64,000 nucleotides of DNA from Acorus gramineus. Taxonomy: Eukaryota > Streptophyta > Magnoliopsida > Acorales > Acoraceae. The notes below the pieces were generated by a model. That model was not told the origin of the DNA, ran no database searches, and worked only from the letters and a program-made list of their open reading frames with translations. Below are positions 12,292 through 22,000 of the stretch, piece by piece. The stretch is taken from the NCBI GenBank assembly GCA_030737835.1, contig CM060849.1, forward strand, positions 30,679,080-30,743,079. Reading direction: 5' to 3'. Numbering within the stretch: position 1 is the stretch's first letter; each line of letters opens with the position of its first letter. The translations under genes and the position numbers were made by a program.

Positions 12292-13200
12292 AATCTCCAC
12301 CTTGGCTCGTATCCGATAAGCTCGGACTTCCTCGAACCCCTTAGAAGATTTTCCGTTGATGTCTCCACCTTGCTCCATGTCGTCTTTGAAGCACGATCGC
12401 GCGAGCAACTATGCACCTCCACTTGCAATCAAGTGGTCTTCGACTTCCTTAAGCCTCACCAGCCTTCAAGTCGCTATCACGAGTCTTTTTGTGCGCTAGA
12501 CCCGCTCCGCAGAACTCCACCTTGAATGGATTTTAGGAACTTCTTCCTCCGGACGTCTGCACCGCCTAATTTTGTTGGATCCATAAGCCTGCGCTCGCCT
12601 TATCATGGATCAACCCCTGAGTCGGACTCAGTAATCGCGCATCCTCAAGTCAATGCTATGACTTGATTTCACATGCATCTATTCCACGCTCCTCGTGGAT
12701 CTCCGAAGAAGATTTGGATCTTACCTCCACCTTGAACATGCCACACACGCGCTAGCGAGATGGCTGGACTCGCTCTTTTAATCGAACCACATGGGGCTGC
12801 TCCTCTCATACCCGGTTGAGAATGCCTTAGACTGTGTTGCATTGTTCCATCTTCATCTGTATGAACTCGGTACCCATGCTTCACGTGATTCGCCCATGTG
12901 CCTCCGCGTGTCACTACGCACTTTGCACCCGAGCGTCTTTGCATGTCTGCTTCTCGGTGGATCTTGAACCCGCAACAAATTGGTATCATCATTGCACACC
13001 TGAATAGATATGCCTCTTCCACCACCGAAAGCTCCATGCAACCTTGCATGATTTTTTTCTTCTTCTTCTTCGTATGAAACCATATACAACACACCGTTGT
13101 TGGAGTTTCCAACAATACATTCGTCGATGGTATAAATTCATCGACCCGTGTCGCCATTAATCTTCATTTTCCAAATCTCGTCCTCCTAGGTCGGAACCTG

Positions 13201-13214
13201 GAGCTCTGATACCA
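13201..13214 (-). promoter_or_regulatory. Primer-binding site (initiator tRNA-Met)
   Basis: On the minus strand it reads TGGTATCAGAGCTC, three bases inside the 5' LTR. This is the standard plant copia primer site and fixes the element's orientation. The matching polypurine tract (AAGGTGGAGATT on the minus strand) lies at about 12292-12303, beside the 3' LTR. Confidence 0.85.
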
Positions 13215-13217
13215 CTT

Positions 13218-13740
13218 TGTTGCGGAAAGTTTATTCGCAGAAGCCACCAACAAACACGAGATCGAACACAAGAACGAAACATCACAACACACGAAGAACA
13301 CAAGATATACGTGGTTCGGCCTAGGCCTACATCCACGGGGCAAAAACAGAGAATCCACTTTGATAGTTGAGATACATTAAGAGACTCACAAACTCTCTCA
13401 TGGAGTTACCCTCTCTTAGAACCCTCTCAACCTTCCCTTAGGATCTCTACATTGTATACATTGCCTTGTCTTGCCATGAAACCCTAGAAGATATTTATAG
13501 AGATAAATAACTTCCTCCCAAGTAATCTCCTAATTAACAAACAAATATTGTTCCCATTAATTAGGAGATATTCACTCTCCTAATTAACAAACAAATATTG
13601 TTTCCTATTTTAGGAGATTCACTTTAAATATTAATTAAGATCAAATCTTAAATAATATTCAACTCATTAAGTGTCCAACCTAATATGGTTTCATAATGGT
13701 CATCCGATGTGATACACCGGATCGAGACATAATCCCAACA
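13218..13740 (-). repeat. 5' LTR of the small non-autonomous element
   Basis: 523 bp, reading TGTTGGG...CAACA on the minus strand. The shared sequence ACGTGGTTCGGCCTAGGCC is found in both LTRs (about 11840 and 13310). Confidence 0.9.
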
Positions 13741-13745
13741 TTGAG

Positions 13746-14269
13746 AGCCATACCCATGTGGACCACTTCGGAGGGGAGAGCAAGGAGGAACGGAGGAAGT
13801 TCCAGGCTGAGCAGAGAGTAAGGTGACCAGTTTTACAAGGAGTCCATATCAAAACATCTTCACCTACACCACCAACATCAGGCTGGGAAATGTCATTCCA
13901 TATACCGTCAAGGGAGGCCGGCCATCTAGTAGGCTTGCACCATGAGCCATTATAAATGAGAATATTCAAGGAGGCTGAGGCCAGAGGACCCCAAATATAA
14001 GAGAGACGCCCCAGATAGTGCTTGAGACAGTGCCCATTAAGCCAAGGTATTGTCTTGCCTACAAAGATAATGAATTTAACTTTCAATGCGATCCATTGGC
14101 GTGCCTTAAGAATAGATGACCATGAGCTGGTGCAACTAGAGGGAGGGGAAACCTGCCATTCAGTCGAGACCGAGGTTTTGTTACTAACAATTTCCCAAAA
14201 GCGAACTCCAGCCGCCCCTCTATTCCAATCCCTAATTGTACTCCAGCCGCCCCTCTTTTGAGCCATCAC
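13746..14269 (-). pseudogene. LINE B zf-RVT region remnant
   Basis: Minus-strand frame with QKRGGWSTIRDWNRGAAGV followed by RFWEIVSNK, which matches LINE A's GGLGILKLVDWNTASMGV and HFWEVVSNN, then the hallmark tryptophan-rich IWTPCKTGHLTLCSAWN stretch. It is cut at 13746 by the inserted LTR element, and the ORF2 sequence resumes on the other side near 11740. Confidence 0.75.
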
Positions 14270-14549
14270 TTAATTGTAAAGCTTGCTTTCCTCTCCATTT
14301 ACATCTATCAATAATCCTGGTATTTTGTTATTAAATTGCATACTCTGAAGTCAACATCCATTGTTTTAAAGTTGAAAACAAAATGCTTTTTCCTTCTGGG
14401 TTGGACAATATGTTGTATTCATCAAGGCAGAATAGAATACAAGACTTCCATATATTTATAATCATCACATAATAAAGTTGAAAGTAATTCTGACACAGCA
14501 AAATCACATAATAAAGCTCAAAATAATTCACACACAAAAAAATCACATG

Positions 14550-15649
14550 CACTACAAAAAAAATGCGCCTTACCCACATAAATTATCGACGACATAATAA
14601 TAATTGTTGCTGATATCAATGCGGCAACTGAATTTCACGATTAAGACTAGTATTACCGATGGTCACATCTTGGACGTCGCTAAAAGATCTTTCACAACCA
14701 TGTTAAGCTTGGTAGCGGCCTAAAACGTCGCTACATAGGTCATCACCGACGGCCAGTTGTGGCTGTCACTATAATTCTGTCCAACCTGAGTTTATTTCAT
14801 CCATTGGCCGTTGGTGAAATAAAATATCACGGTTTATAACTAGTCGTTGCTAATAATAATATTGGTAAAAAAGATTTACCCGATCTGTTTTTTTTTTTTA
14901 ACCCTAACTTTACCTTCCCCTCCTCTGTCCCTTCTCTCGACCCTGACTTGCCCGATTCACCGTCCCTTCTCTCGGCCATCCCTCATTGGTCGATGCGTCG
15001 GCCATCTCTCGTCTGGTCTGCCATGTAGACCCACGCCGCAACCCGCCCTTTCCCCTCCACACCACCGCCCCGGGGACCGCCATCTCCCCTGCCGATCGAC
15101 CTGTCTTTGCTCTGATCCACACCACAGCCCGATTCACAGCGGAGATCCCCGCCGTAGACCTGCTCTCTTCCTTGGCCCCGCTCTTTCTTGTTCATGGTAT
15201 GGAGAGTCTTTGATGGTATGCTTTATTGCACATGCCGTAAGGAAATTTTGTATTAAAGTGGTTTTTCATCTATTTTTCATAGTCAAAGCACTTTATTATC
15301 TAATACGAAAGAAGAGGGTGTGTATGCTTTGTATTTTGATGGTTTGATTTGTTTGGATCATTTGATGTATTAGAGTTAAAATAGGATTGTTGATTGTGAA
15401 GCATAAAACTTGCGTTTTATGTTGAGAAGGTTGTGCATAATTCATGTTGGGGGTGTCTTCACTTTAAACAGTGTTGATTTATTGATTAATATGATGTCAA
15501 GAAATTCTATGGATTATTTTTTATGAAAACAAAACTACATGGCCAGCGTAAAAAAATTCTAAGATACATCGAGAGAGACAACTGAGGATAAAACTTCATG
15601 GTGGGCATATTATTGTTGAATAGAGAGTTTGCAAAAGAGTGGGAACCAA
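14550..15649 (+). mobile_element. CACTA-like transposon end and GC-rich interior
   Basis: The sequence CACTACAAAAAAAATGCGCC at 14550 looks like a CACTA (En/Spm) terminal inverted repeat. The next 300 bp contain repeated CGTCGCT/CGACGG-type motifs, as in the subterminal regions of these elements. A C-rich stretch follows at 14900-15200. I could not find the opposite end in the window, so the element is truncated, rearranged or misidentified. No transposase is recognisable. The 14270-14549 gap before it shows nothing. Confidence 0.45.
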
Positions 15650-16040
15650 AAAAAAATTTCATGAAAAAAAAAAGAAAAAAGAAACCAAAACCCTAAATAA
15701 TATATATATAAAAAAATAAATGAAACCAAAAATACTAAATAATCAGATAATCAAATAAATTTAAAAAAAAAACATTTGCAATGAATGGGTGGGGTGCCGG
15801 GACAGAGACGGTGCCGGGAGGGGGGGGGGGGGGGGGGGGAGACCCGGAATGGCGTGCCGCAGGGTGACGGGATGGGGTGTCGAGGGGTACCTGCTATTCA
15901 AATCTAATTTTCAATTTAGAAACAAAAAAAAATCAAAAAAAACAAAACAAAGATAAGGAGAGATGTTCATATTTGATTTTCAAATTAAAAGACAAAAAAG
16001 AAAAAAGAAATGAGAGATATTCAGATCTGATTTTCAGATT
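15650..16040 (-). repeat. Dispersed repeat, minus-strand copy
   Basis: Reverse-complement match to 9326-9645, including the CATTCATTGCAAATG core. It contains an uninterrupted run of about 20 guanines at about 15819-15839 where the other copy reads CCCCCTCC, so the homopolymer expanded after the copies separated. Repeats of a GAAAATCAGAT-type unit flank the core. Confidence 0.6.
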
Positions 16041-16193
16041 CATCAAAGAAAAAAAAATAAAAAAGAGAAAGGGCACTGTTACACCGTCATTTGCCAATTC
16101 TCAAATGCCGTCTCATCGGATACATTGTTAGCCATCAAGTAGAATATATATCTCTTTGAACAGTGTGTATGTCTTATTAATTTCTTATTACAC

Positions 16194-17229
16194 TGTAGCG
16201 AACAAAATGTCCCTTTACAAATTTTAAAGATGATGATATGCTCGGAGAGCAAATCAATACATAAAAAGGGTGACGTGGGTACAACTCGATCTTTTAATCC
16301 TCTGATCCTCGGTCTCTTTTGAAGAGTGTCTCGAGATTTACAACTTCAGAGATTTTTACAAGTTTATGAAAATTTAAAAGGAAGATGAAAAGGCTTGCGG
16401 TGCGTGATCCTTCGGGCCTTTTGAGTTTGAGCCTTGTTGTTTAGGACCAGCGGTGCTTTGTTCTTCACCCTTCTTAGGTTTTTTGAACTTGTGATTTGAT
16501 TTGAAGCCGCTTTTTCTTGATCTTCTCTTCTCTGGACTTTCTCCTTCGTGAACAAAGTGAAGATATTCTTCAAGAAGAAGGTGGAATCGAGGGAGAGTTA
16601 GTATTTCTCTCCCTTGGATTTTCTCCACACTTTTCTTTAAGAAGAAGGTGGAATCGAGGGAGAGTTAGTATTTCTCTCCCTTGGATTTTCTCCACACTTT
16701 TCTTTTTCTTCTTCTTTGGCTTTCTTGACTTCTTCTTCTTTTGGTGGATTCTTCAAGAAGAAGGTGGAATCGAGGGAGAGTTTGTATATCTCTCCCTTGG
16801 ATTTTTCCCCACCTTTCTTCTTCTTCTTCTTCTTCTTCTTCTTTTGGTGGATTCTTCAAGAAGAAGGTGGAATCGAGGGAGAGTTTGTATATCTCTCCCT
16901 TGGATTTTTCCCACCCTTCTTCTTCTTCTTGCTTTTTTTTTTGCTTTCTTCCTTCTCTCCCTTAGGCTTTTTTTGTTCTTGCCTTTCTTCCTCCTTCCTC
17001 CTTTCCTTCTTTTTTTTTTCTTCTCCCCCCCCCCTCCCTCCTATTTATAGAGGAAGGGAGGGGTGGGTGGTTATACAAGGTAATGGGTAGTTTTAGGGGG
17101 TGTGGGTAGTTAGGTAATGGGTAGTTTTAGGGGTGTGGGTAGTTAGGAAATTTTTTTTTTTTGTTGACTTTTTATTTATTTATTTATTGATTTGATTTGA
17201 TTTGATTTTAATTAATTTTGACTAAATCC

Positions 17230-17266
<37 letters not shown>

Positions 17267-17278
17267 TGTGTGTCTACA
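16194..17278 (-). repeat. 3' LTR of the Tat element
   Basis: 1085 bp. On the minus strand it has a TATA box CTATAAATAG (plus-strand 17041-17050) and downstream of it four copies of a hairpin-forming repeat. The plus-strand frames over this region give very hydrophobic F/L-rich peptides that are artefacts of CTT repeats. Confidence 0.92.
16572..16910 (-). repeat. Four tandem hairpin repeats inside the Tat LTR
   Basis: Units starting at about 16572, 16639, 16755 and 16858 share AAGAAGAAGGTGGAATCGAG followed by GGAGAGTTNGTATNTCTCTCC. Each unit can fold on GGGAGAG pairing with CTCTCCC. The same array occurs in the other LTR (from about 27171). It lies downstream of the TATA box in element orientation, so it should be part of the transcript leader. 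Confidence 0.75.
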
Positions 17279-17295
17279 AATTGCCCCCCTCAAGG
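17279..17295 (-). promoter_or_regulatory. Polypurine tract of the Tat element
   Basis: On the minus strand it reads CCTTGAGGGGGGCAATT, directly against the 3' LTR. It is the primer for second-strand synthesis. Confidence 0.75.
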
Positions 17296-17539
17296 ATGGA
17301 TAAAAGAGTCCAAGGACGAATTTTGTCATCCTTGATTAATTAATTAATTTATTTATCTTTATTTTTTTTAATTCAAACTTGATTTCATTTAGATAGGGAT
17401 GACATAACTATTAAGTATGTTATGATGTTAAAATTTTAAATTTAAATTTTAAATTTTAAATTTTGAATTTGATTTTATTTAGATATAGATGGCACAACTA
17501 AAATGTTTGTTGTGATACTCAATATTTCAAGTTTAAATT

Positions 17540-17686
17540 TTATCTGTTTAGATATATATAAAAACTTATGGAAAAAGTGGCTATAAATAGGAGTTACTCT
17601 CTTTCACAAAACAATTAAATTAAATTAAAAGAGATAGAGAAGAAAGAGTCAATTTCCTCAACAAAACCATCTTGAAGCCATTAGAG
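17540..17686 (+). promoter_or_regulatory. Putative promoter and 5' UTR of the antisense ORF
   Basis: A TATA box CTATAAATAG at 17581-17590 is followed by an A-rich leader. A consensus donor (GAG|GTTAGT) lies at 17686/17687. An AT-rich, T-rich intron of 166 bp (17687-17852) ends in TTTTTTTTGTAG immediately before the ATG at 17853. This is the layout of a host-like Pol II gene, separate from the LTR promoter and on the opposite strand. The transcript start, about 17612-17620, is inferred from the TATA position only. Confidence 0.6.
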
Positions 17687-17852
17687 GTTAGTATATGTGA
17701 ATATAGGAATTTTTTTTTTTTATTTGATTTGATTTGTTTACTTCAAAGATAACATGATGCAAACATAGATAATTCATGAATTTTTTTTTTTATTTTTTTA
17801 TTTTTTTATTATTATTATTATTTTTTTTACGTGTATTGTTTTTTTTTTGTAG

Positions 17853-18860
17853 ATGACACGAAGGAGCTTCCGCGGTAGCATGTTTTCTCAAAATATCCAA
17901 CCTTCGTCTGGTGAGGAAAATATAGCATACGTTCATCTTCCTTCTGATGGTTGGATCGTGGAAGAGGTAGTCAAAGGAGTCAAATATTTACTTTTTTTCG
18001 ATGTGATGATTGCGCGACATGGGACAGTATCGAAAGAGAATCGTACGACATTGTCGCGTCTGAGGCTGATAGTTCATGGATGGCATGATCCAGATGGTGT
18101 ACAATTTGACCCCAGTCTGTCTATGCCATATATAAGCGAAAATATGCGTTCAGACAAAGAACCTCTTTCAGCTCATCCAAGACCTCTCTTATCACTTCCC
18201 TTTCATCATAATGAAGCGGAGAGTCATCCAACTCCTCTCATAGCATCTCGGATCTGCTCTCGTTCAGCTCGCTGGGGTGAAAGAATAAGGAGTCGAGGCG
18301 ACATTCAGTATTTGAGCGGTTTTTGTGAATGGATGACTGAAGTCTATGAGGGGCTAGCAGCTCGGCAGGAATATTTTTTTTGCGAGCAACTTCAGAAGTT
18401 TGATGTAGATGATCATGCTTTTGCTACTCACATAGAGTCATTCTTTTTTGACTGTGATGCCTACCATACCGCTCGAGCGACGCTCACTATGAATTCTGTT
18501 TCAGACACAGATGGTCAGCTTTCCTCCCTTGGTGAGGAAATCAGATCTTTCATTGAGGGTCGTGATGTAGCCATGTCTGAACTTGCTGTTGCCGAGTCAA
18601 AGCTCGATACTGCAAAGTCGGAGGAAGTGGCCGCTAGAATTATATTTGAAGAAGCCCAGGCTCATGTCACTGCTGCATCTAACATTGTTTCTATGAAGGA
18701 CAATGCACTGAATACTTGGGATATTGCTTTGACTGACAAGCAGAATAAATAGGATCATCTTCGACAGTTGAAAAAGGCGAGGGTTACGGACATCCGCAAT
18801 GTTGACGTCAGGAGAAAGGAGTTGATGCAGCGCCTTCAGAACTTTAGCTTCATATATTAG
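17853..18860 (+). pseudogene. Antisense ORF of the Tat element, one in-frame stop
   Basis: The frame runs from ATG 17853 to a TAG at 18750-18752 (299 codons). It continues in the same frame for 35 more sense codons to a second TAG at 18858-18860, so the first stop looks like a nonsense mutation in a protein of about 335 residues. The protein is soluble-looking. Its last third is rich in A, E, K and L with heptad-like spacing (for example SELAVAESKLDTAKSEEVAA) and the extension is also charged, suggesting a coiled coil. I recognise no catalytic domain. Antisense ORFs at this place are known in Tat elements and some encode a plant mobile domain; I cannot confirm that here. It is transcribed toward pol, convergent with the main RNA, and could give antisense RNA as well as protein. 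Confidence 0.7.
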
Positions 18861-19043
18861 CTCTTTTTTTTTTTTATCTGGACTGAACCTGATGTAACTT
18901 TTCAGGCTGCCTACGTACCCTTACTTAAGGGATCAAGTCACACGTAGTTCCTTTTTTTTTTTTTTTTTTTTTAATCCTTCCAACAAAGCGTTCAAGTTAT
19001 AGCCAGGAAGGGTTGGAACCTTTTTTTTTTTTTTTTTTTTTTT
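18861..19043. other. Poly-T-rich spacer between antisense ORF and pol
   Basis: Contains T-runs at about 18951-18972 and 19021-19045 on the plus strand. In either orientation this is where the two convergent transcripts would overlap or end. Confidence 0.5.
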
Positions 19044-22000
19044 TTATGGATAGTACCTTTTGAGGAACTTTCCATTGATTGGACCAAGTTGAGTCCCTTT
19101 AGGAGTAGTTAATAGGTAAGCACCATTGGTGTAGACTTCTTTGACAATATGGGGGCCATCCCATTTAGCATCGAACTTCTTCCCTGCTCTATGGGACATG
19201 ATGATAGGCCGTTTAACCGCCAACACAAGATCGTCCTTTTGAAAGGATCGAGGACGCACTCTCTTATTGAATGCGCGAGAAAGACGTGCCTGGTAGCATT
19301 CGATGCGTTGTTGTGCTTCAAGTCGCTTTTCATCTAAAGCTTCCAGTTCCGTTAGACGAAGTCGGACGTTGTCATCTTGAGTAAGCCCTTCTTGAATAGC
19401 AATTCTTAATGAAGGAATTTGAAGCTCGAGAGGAAGAATGGCTTCTACTCCGTATACAAGAGAATATGGGGTTGCTTGTGTAGGAGTTCGGAATGATGTA
19501 CGGTAAGCCCAAAGAACTTCGCCCATACGTTCATGCCAATCCTTTTTCGACTTGGAAACTACCTTTTGTAGTAGTTTACACAAGGTCTTGTTGAAGGCTT
19601 CCGCTAATCCATTGGCTGGGGCATTGTACATCGTTGAGCGCCTTTGTATGATCTTGAACTTGGCACAAAATTGGTCCATGGCAGCATTTTTGAATTGTTT
19701 ACCATTGTCTGTCACGATGAAGCGAGGAATGCCATATCGAAAAATAATATTATCTTGGATAAAGTTAATGACCGAATTCTGATTGACTTCTTTGAGAGGA
19801 ATCGCTTCAGCCCATTTAGAGAAGTAATCTGTTGCGGCTAGGATATAGCAATGTTGTTTAGATGACTTTGGCAGGGGTCCGACTATGTCGAGTCCCCAAC
19901 TATAGAATGGCCATGAAGCAACAGTAGGATGTAGGGGCTCTGGAGGCTGATGAATATAGTCCCCATGGAATTGGCAAGCTTGACACCCTTTTGAAAATTT
20001 CATGCAGTCTTTAACCATAGTAGGCCAATAATAACCCATTCTTTTGATATGAAGATGAAGCTTTGGCCCAGATTGATGCGTGCCACATATACCAGAATGT
20101 GCTTCTTTGAGAGCTGTTTCTGCTTCTTCTTGCCTTAAACATCTCATCAAGACGCCATCATAACCACGACGATATAACTCGTCGTTAAAATGAAGGAACC
20201 TCGATGCACGACGACGAATATCAATTTTGTGTTTTGCATCATCTGGAAGCCTGCCGTGAGCAAGATAATTTATCATTGGTTGCCTCCAATCTTGCTCTTC
20301 TGTCATAAATACATGGACCACATCTGTTTGTACTGGAATTTGATTGCTTGTATCATCTGTGACAACCACCCACTTGCGACAAAGAGGGATGACCAAGCGG
20401 TTAGTGTCCGGGAGAGTAAGAGTAGTAGCCAAATTTGCCAGAGCATCTGCTTGTCGGTTGAGGCCCCTTGGAACATGTTGAATAGTGGCATCATCAATAA
20501 TATGGAACAATGTCAATGCCCTTGTATAATACGGTATCAAGTCTTCTTTATTAACTTGATATTCCCCCATAATCTGACAAATAACAAGCTTTGAATCACC
20601 ATGAATTTGGAGTTCTCGAATACCCATGTCGACAGCGAGTTCGAGGCCGATAATTAATGCTTGATATTCTGCCATATTATTAGAACATGGTTCGGATAGG
20701 ACAAAAGAAAATGGGAGAACTTCATCTTTAGGTGTGACAAAGACGATTCCTGCCCCTGCCGCTTCACGTCTTGCAGCACCGTCAAAGAACATCTTCCAAG
20801 ATGGAACAATGTCAATAGAAAGCACTTCTTCGTCAGGAAAATTTTCAGTCAATTCCCATTCAGTAGGGATTGGATAATCTGCTAGAAAGTCGGCCAATAC
20901 TTGTCCTTTTATAGCCTTTTGAGAGACAAAGATGATTTCAAACTCACTCAGAAGGAGAGCCCATTTTGCTAGCCGTCCTGAGAGAACTGGCCTGGACATA
21001 ATATACTTGAGGGGATCTGCTTTAGAAATAAGTCTGATCGTGTGTGCGAGCATGTAATGCCGAAGTTTCTTCGTGGTGAAAATGAGTGCAAGACACATCT
21101 TCTCAATTGGCGAATAGTTTAATTCGGCACCAATAAGAGTACGACTGAGATAATAGCACGCCACTTCTTTGCCAATATGATTTTCTTGAGCAAGGAGTGC
21201 CCCGATAGAGTGTTCTTGAGCACTAATATATAGAATAAGGGGTACACCAGGAACTGGAGCAGATAGAACTGGTGGCTTTAATAAATATTGTTTGATGCTA
21301 TTGAGGGCGTTTTGGCAAGTAGCATCCCACTTGAAGATGGTATCCTTCTTCATGAGTCGGCTAAAGGGGTGACACCTTCCAGCCAAATTTGAAATAAACC
21401 TTCTGATGTAAGCCAAGCGACCTTGTAGACTTCTAAGGTCATGTAATGATTTGGGTTCGGGCATGTTGAGAACAGCATCAATTTTGGATTGATCTATCTC
21501 AATGCCACGATGCCTAACAATGAAGCCAAGAAATTTCCCCGAAGTGACTCCAAATGCGCATTTGAGCGGGTTCATTCGAAGTTGATATCTTCGTAGACGA
21601 TTGAAAATATGTCGAAGATCATCAAGGTGAGAGGTCCTTTGTTTAGACTTCACACGAGATCATCAACGTAACATTCAACCGTTTGGTGGAGAATATCATC
21701 GAAGATCTTTTGCATGGCGCGCTGGTAAGTAGCACCTGCGTTCTTCAAGCCAAATGGCATCACTTTATAGCAATAGATGCCTTTTGGAGTGCGAAAAGCT
21801 GTGAGTTCTTCATCTTTGGGTGCCATTCGAATCTGATTATAGCCAGAAGATCCATCCATGAATGATAGCGCTTCATGACCAGTTGTCGCATCCACCATAA
21901 GTTCAGTAATTGGCAATGGAAAATCATCTTTAGGACACGCATTGTTCAGATCTCTGAAATCTACGCATACTCTGATTTGTCCATTCTTCTTTTCTACTGG

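Larger units (their letters stand above)
11746..13740 (-). mobile_element. Small non-autonomous LTR retrotransposon nested in LINE B
   Basis: Complete element of 1995 bp flanked by a perfect 5-bp target duplication TTGAG (11741-11745 and 13741-13745). The LTRs are 13218-13740 (5' LTR in element orientation) and 11746-12291 (3' LTR); on the minus strand both begin TGTTGGGATTATG and end in CA. A primer-binding site complementary to initiator tRNA-Met and a polypurine tract sit where expected. The 926-bp interior (12292-13217) encodes no recognisable gag or pol. A 162-residue frame at 12669-13157 has no features of a known domain. This is the structure of a TRIM/LARD-like parasite of an autonomous copia family. 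Confidence 0.9.
10581..14269 (-). mobile_element. 5'-truncated L1-type LINE (LINE B), split by an LTR element
   Basis: Read on the minus strand, LINE sequence begins near 14269 with the RT C-terminal/zf-RVT region and ends at a poly(A) (a T-run at 10581-10590 on the plus strand). It is interrupted at 11746-13740 by a younger LTR element. The protein segments resemble LINE A but are clearly diverged (WGPL and IWNDISQPDVGG in place of the LINE A residues). I could not find a convincing target-site duplication. Confidence 0.8.

Noticed and set aside
12247-13157. Several frames of 60-160 residues in the small LTR element
   Set aside because: No known domain, biased composition, and they overlap on both strands; the interior is better seen as non-coding.
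14847-15347. 166-residue plus-strand frame, with minus-strand frames over the same place
   Set aside because: C-rich low-complexity sequence beside the CACTA-like end. No domain and no plausible promoter or splice structure.
16572-16910. Spaced direct repeats resembling a CRISPR array
   Set aside because: The host is a plant, the units are unevenly spaced, and they lie inside an LTR duplicated at both ends of a retrotransposon.
16517-17050. 177-residue plus-strand frame rich in F, L and S, repeated at 27115-27648
   Set aside because: It is a translation of CTT/TTC runs and hairpin repeats inside the Tat LTRs, in the orientation opposite to the element RNA. Repetition at both LTRs explains it.
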